Source: Sphingobacterium thalpophilum (lineage in GTDB: Bacteria; Bacteroidota; Bacteroidia; Flavobacteriales; Flavobacteriaceae). From it: DNA of 7,304 bases. Position numbers and translations under genes: made by a program. The stretch covers positions 1 to 7,304 of the forward strand of contig CALQBR020000058.1 of NCBI GenBank assembly GCA_943328865.2. Reading direction: 5' to 3'. This document shows, one piece after another, positions 5,393 through 7,304 of the stretch. The notes under the pieces are model-generated. The model made no database searches and was not told the DNA's origin. It saw nothing but the letters and a program-made list of their open reading frames with translations. How positions within the stretch are numbered: position 1 is the first letter of the stretch; the number at the start of each line of letters is the position of its first letter.

Positions 5393-7294
5393 CTATTTTT
5401 TCTTTTGTTGTGCTTTTTGCGCTTCTGCCTGCTCCATCATTTCCTGCATTTTGCGTTGGAACTTACTTTGCTTTTTAGGCTCTTTGAGTTTGTTCTCTTG
5501 AATTTGAGCATGAATTTTATTTTCATCCACCACATATCTCTTGATCACAACCATAATTCCAATAGTGATTAAATTGGATATTAAGTTATACAAACTCAAT
5601 CCTGAACCATAATTGTTGAAGAAAAACAACATCATTAATGGCGATACATAAATCATGATTTTCATCATTTTTGCCATATCAGGCATGCCTTCTTGTTGTG
5701 GTTGCGCCATTGCCTGATCACCAGAAGTCATTTTCATATAAAAGAAAATAGCAATAGCTGCCAAAATTGGGAATAGACTCACGTGATTTCCGTAGAAAGG
5801 AATATAAAATGGCAGATTCATCACTGCATCAAAAGAAGATAAATCGTCTGCCCAAAGGAAACCTTTTTGTCTTAATTCAAATGCTGACGGAAAAAATTGA
5901 AACGAGGCATACATAAATGGAATTTGTATCAATGCCGGAATACAACCTGCCATTGGATTTACCCCTGCTTTGTTATACAATTTCATCGTTTCTTGTTGTT
6001 TCTTCATGGGATCTTTTTTGAATTTCTCTCCCAATTCTGTAATCTCCGGACGCAATACTTTCATTTTTGCCTGAGACAAAAACGACTTATAAGTAATTGG
6101 AGACATGGCAATTTTTATGACAATGGTAAAGACGATAATGGCAATTCCATAAGCGATAAAAGAGCTTAAAAATCCAAACAAGGGTATGAATATAAATTTA
6201 TTAATCCATCCAAAAATACCCCAACCTAACGAGATGATTTGCTCTAGATTTTTATCATACGCTTTTAGGGTTGTATAATCTGTAGGACCAAAATACCAGT
6301 TCATTTTATAATCCAACTCTCCATTATTGAAGGCTAAAGGAATATTGGCTTTGAACTTTTTAGTAAAAGTAGTGTCTATCTTATCATCATTAACCAAGTC
6401 AACCGATTGAATTTTAGTGGTTTCAAAAGGGGTTTTAGTTAACAATATAGTAGAGAAAAAATGTTGTTTAAAAGCTACAAAAGTAGTTTTTTCAGAAGTT
6501 TCATCTTCCGTTTTTCCTAAGCCCGCATAATTTATGTTTCCGTCTTTGTGTTCAAAATAAATTTCGGTATATCTATTCTCATAAGAAACACTTTTCTCAT
6601 TTCTATAGGTTTTCAAACTCCACTCTAAATCCAATGGTTTTGAAGTGTTTAAGACTGTGTTTAGTCCTTGGGAACGTACATCAAAACCAATCATATAATC
6701 GTTTGGCTTTAATATGTATTTATATTCCAAGAATTCATTTGCACCAGCTTTCAATTTCATAGACAGGATTTGATCTGCGCCAACTTTAGTTAACGTTGGT
6801 TCAAAAAACAAATCTTTGGTATTTAAAATGCGGTTGTCTTGCGTTTGCAATTGAATACTCAAATTGGCATTGTTGTCTTTTATCAATTCGACAATTTCAC
6901 CTGACCCTTTTTTGAATTTTTCAAATTGTTTCAGTTTGGCTTCTACAATATATCCACCTTTATTAGCAATTGTAAGACTTACTAATTCGTTTTCGATGGT
7001 TGTAAACGCTTGTTTTGCAGAAGGCAAAGTAGCAGAATAAGCAAAGTTCCCTAAGGCACCTTTCAGCTTTGATAATTGTAAAGAATCACTAACCGAGGAA
7101 TCAATAACAGCAACAACTGTTTCTTTTGGGGTATTTCCATTCGCTTTTTTAGCACCGACTACTTGCTCTTGCTTTGCTTTTTTAGCAGCAATCTCGCTTT
7201 GAGAAGGTTGATTTTGATACATCATCCAAATCATAATAGCGAAAATCAACACAAAACCAATAATTGATTTAAGGTCTAATTTTTTTTCTTCCAT
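5393..7294 (-). CDS. yidC: Membrane protein insertase YidC (Oxa1 family)
   Basis: YidC inserts and folds inner-membrane proteins, alone or with SecYEG. The 633 residues have the Gram-negative layout. TM1 (about 10-26) is followed by a Lys/Gln-rich linker. A large periplasmic beta domain (about 95-345) includes FVAFKQHFFSTIL and DYKMNWYFGPTDY. The conserved five-helix core follows: TM2 about 376-396, cytoplasmic hairpin 402-445 (QAKMKVLRPEITEL, MKKQQETMKLYNKAGVNP), TM3 about 447-469 (MAGCIPALIQIPFM), TM4 about 503-521, TM5 about 542-560 and TM6 about 565-587 (GLSLYNLISNLITI). The groove residue that is Arg366 in E. coli aligns with Lys394 (VIKIAMSPIT), which I recall as Lys in Bacteroides too. 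The 590-633 tail is highly basic and Gln/Lys-rich, fitting ribosome contact. The ATG at 7294 places TM1 directly after a short charged N-terminus, as expected. Only 10 bp upstream are visible, so its promoter or upstream partner cannot be seen. A terminator follows immediately. Confidence 0.97.
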   Translation of the reverse strand: MEEKKLDLKSIIGFVLIFAIMIWMMYQNQPSQSEIAAKKAKQEQVVGAKKANGNTPKETVVAVIDSSVSDSLQLSKLKGALGNFAYSATLPSAKQAFTTIENELVSLTIANKGGYIVEAKLKQFEKFKKGSGEIVELIKDNNANLSIQLQTQDNRILNTKDLFFEPTLTKVGADQILSMKLKAGANEFLEYKYILKPNDYMIGFDVRSQGLNTVLNTSKPLDLEWSLKTYRNEKSVSYENRYTEIYFEHKDGNINYAGLGKTEDETSEKTTFVAFKQHFFSTILLTKTPFETTKIQSVDLVNDDKIDTTFTKKFKANIPLAFNNGELDYKMNWYFGPTDYTTLKAYDKNLEQIISLGWGIFGWINKFIFIPLFGFLSSFIAYGIAIIVFTIVIKIAMSPITYKSFLSQAKMKVLRPEITELGEKFKKDPMKKQQETMKLYNKAGVNPMAGCIPALIQIPFMYASFQFFPSAFELRQKGFLWADDLSSFDAVMNLPFYIPFYGNHVSLFPILAAIAIFFYMKMTSGDQAMAQPQQEGMPDMAKMMKIMIYVSPLMMLFFFNNYGSGLSLYNLISNLITIGIMVVIKRYVVDENKIHAQIQENKLKEPKKQSKFQRKMQEMMEQAEAQKAQQKKK

Positions 7295-7304
7295 TATACT
7301 TTTA

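Noticed and set aside
5897..6169. 90-codon plus-strand frame
   Set aside because: Antisense to the most conserved part of yidC; a shadow frame.
1..7304. Mobile element, CRISPR, defence island or horizontal transfer
   Set aside because: No transposase, integrase, repeat array or composition break is visible. All genes are co-oriented and of a consistent Flavobacteriaceae type.

Overview
The window looks like an ordinary, vertically inherited stretch of a Flavobacterium-like (Bacteroidota, Flavobacteriaceae) chromosome. The evidence is AT-rich DNA, A-rich start regions without clear Shine-Dalgarno sequences, a TAnnTTTG-type promoter, a secreted peptidase with a type IX secretion (T9SS) C-terminal sorting domain, a MnmA with an extra segment before its HQG...GQRKGLG block, and a YidC with Lys where E. 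coli has the groove Arg. All six genes lie on the minus strand, so transcription runs from high to low coordinates.

Layout in the direction of transcription: yidC (7294-5393) ends at a compact hairpin terminator (5357-5388). A 267-bp AT-rich spacer follows (5126-5392). Next comes a monocistronic-looking secreted MORN/YwqK-type repeat protein (5125-4388). After a 122-bp spacer with a good Bacteroidota -7 promoter element (4290-4298) comes a likely four-gene unit: mnmA (4265-3078), a T9SS-secreted S8 subtilisin-like peptidase (3053-1452), a nitronate monooxygenase/FabK-like flavoenzyme (1407-466), and a small secreted protein starting at 419 that runs off the left edge. Gaps inside this unit are 24, 44 and 46 bp, with no terminator visible.

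Functionally the window mixes envelope biogenesis (YidC membrane insertase), tRNA wobble-uridine thiolation (MnmA), extracellular proteolysis (S8 peptidase), FMN-dependent redox chemistry, and two secreted proteins of unknown function. No pathway obviously links the genes of the mnmA unit; the clustering may be lineage-conserved without being functional. I see no mobile element, CRISPR array, tRNA, rRNA or defence module, and no convincing new system. The points most worth a second look are the 10-bp direct repeats flanking the mnmA promoter, the FabK-versus-nitronate-monooxygenase question, and a possible tiny plus-strand transcription unit between the MORN gene and yidC.
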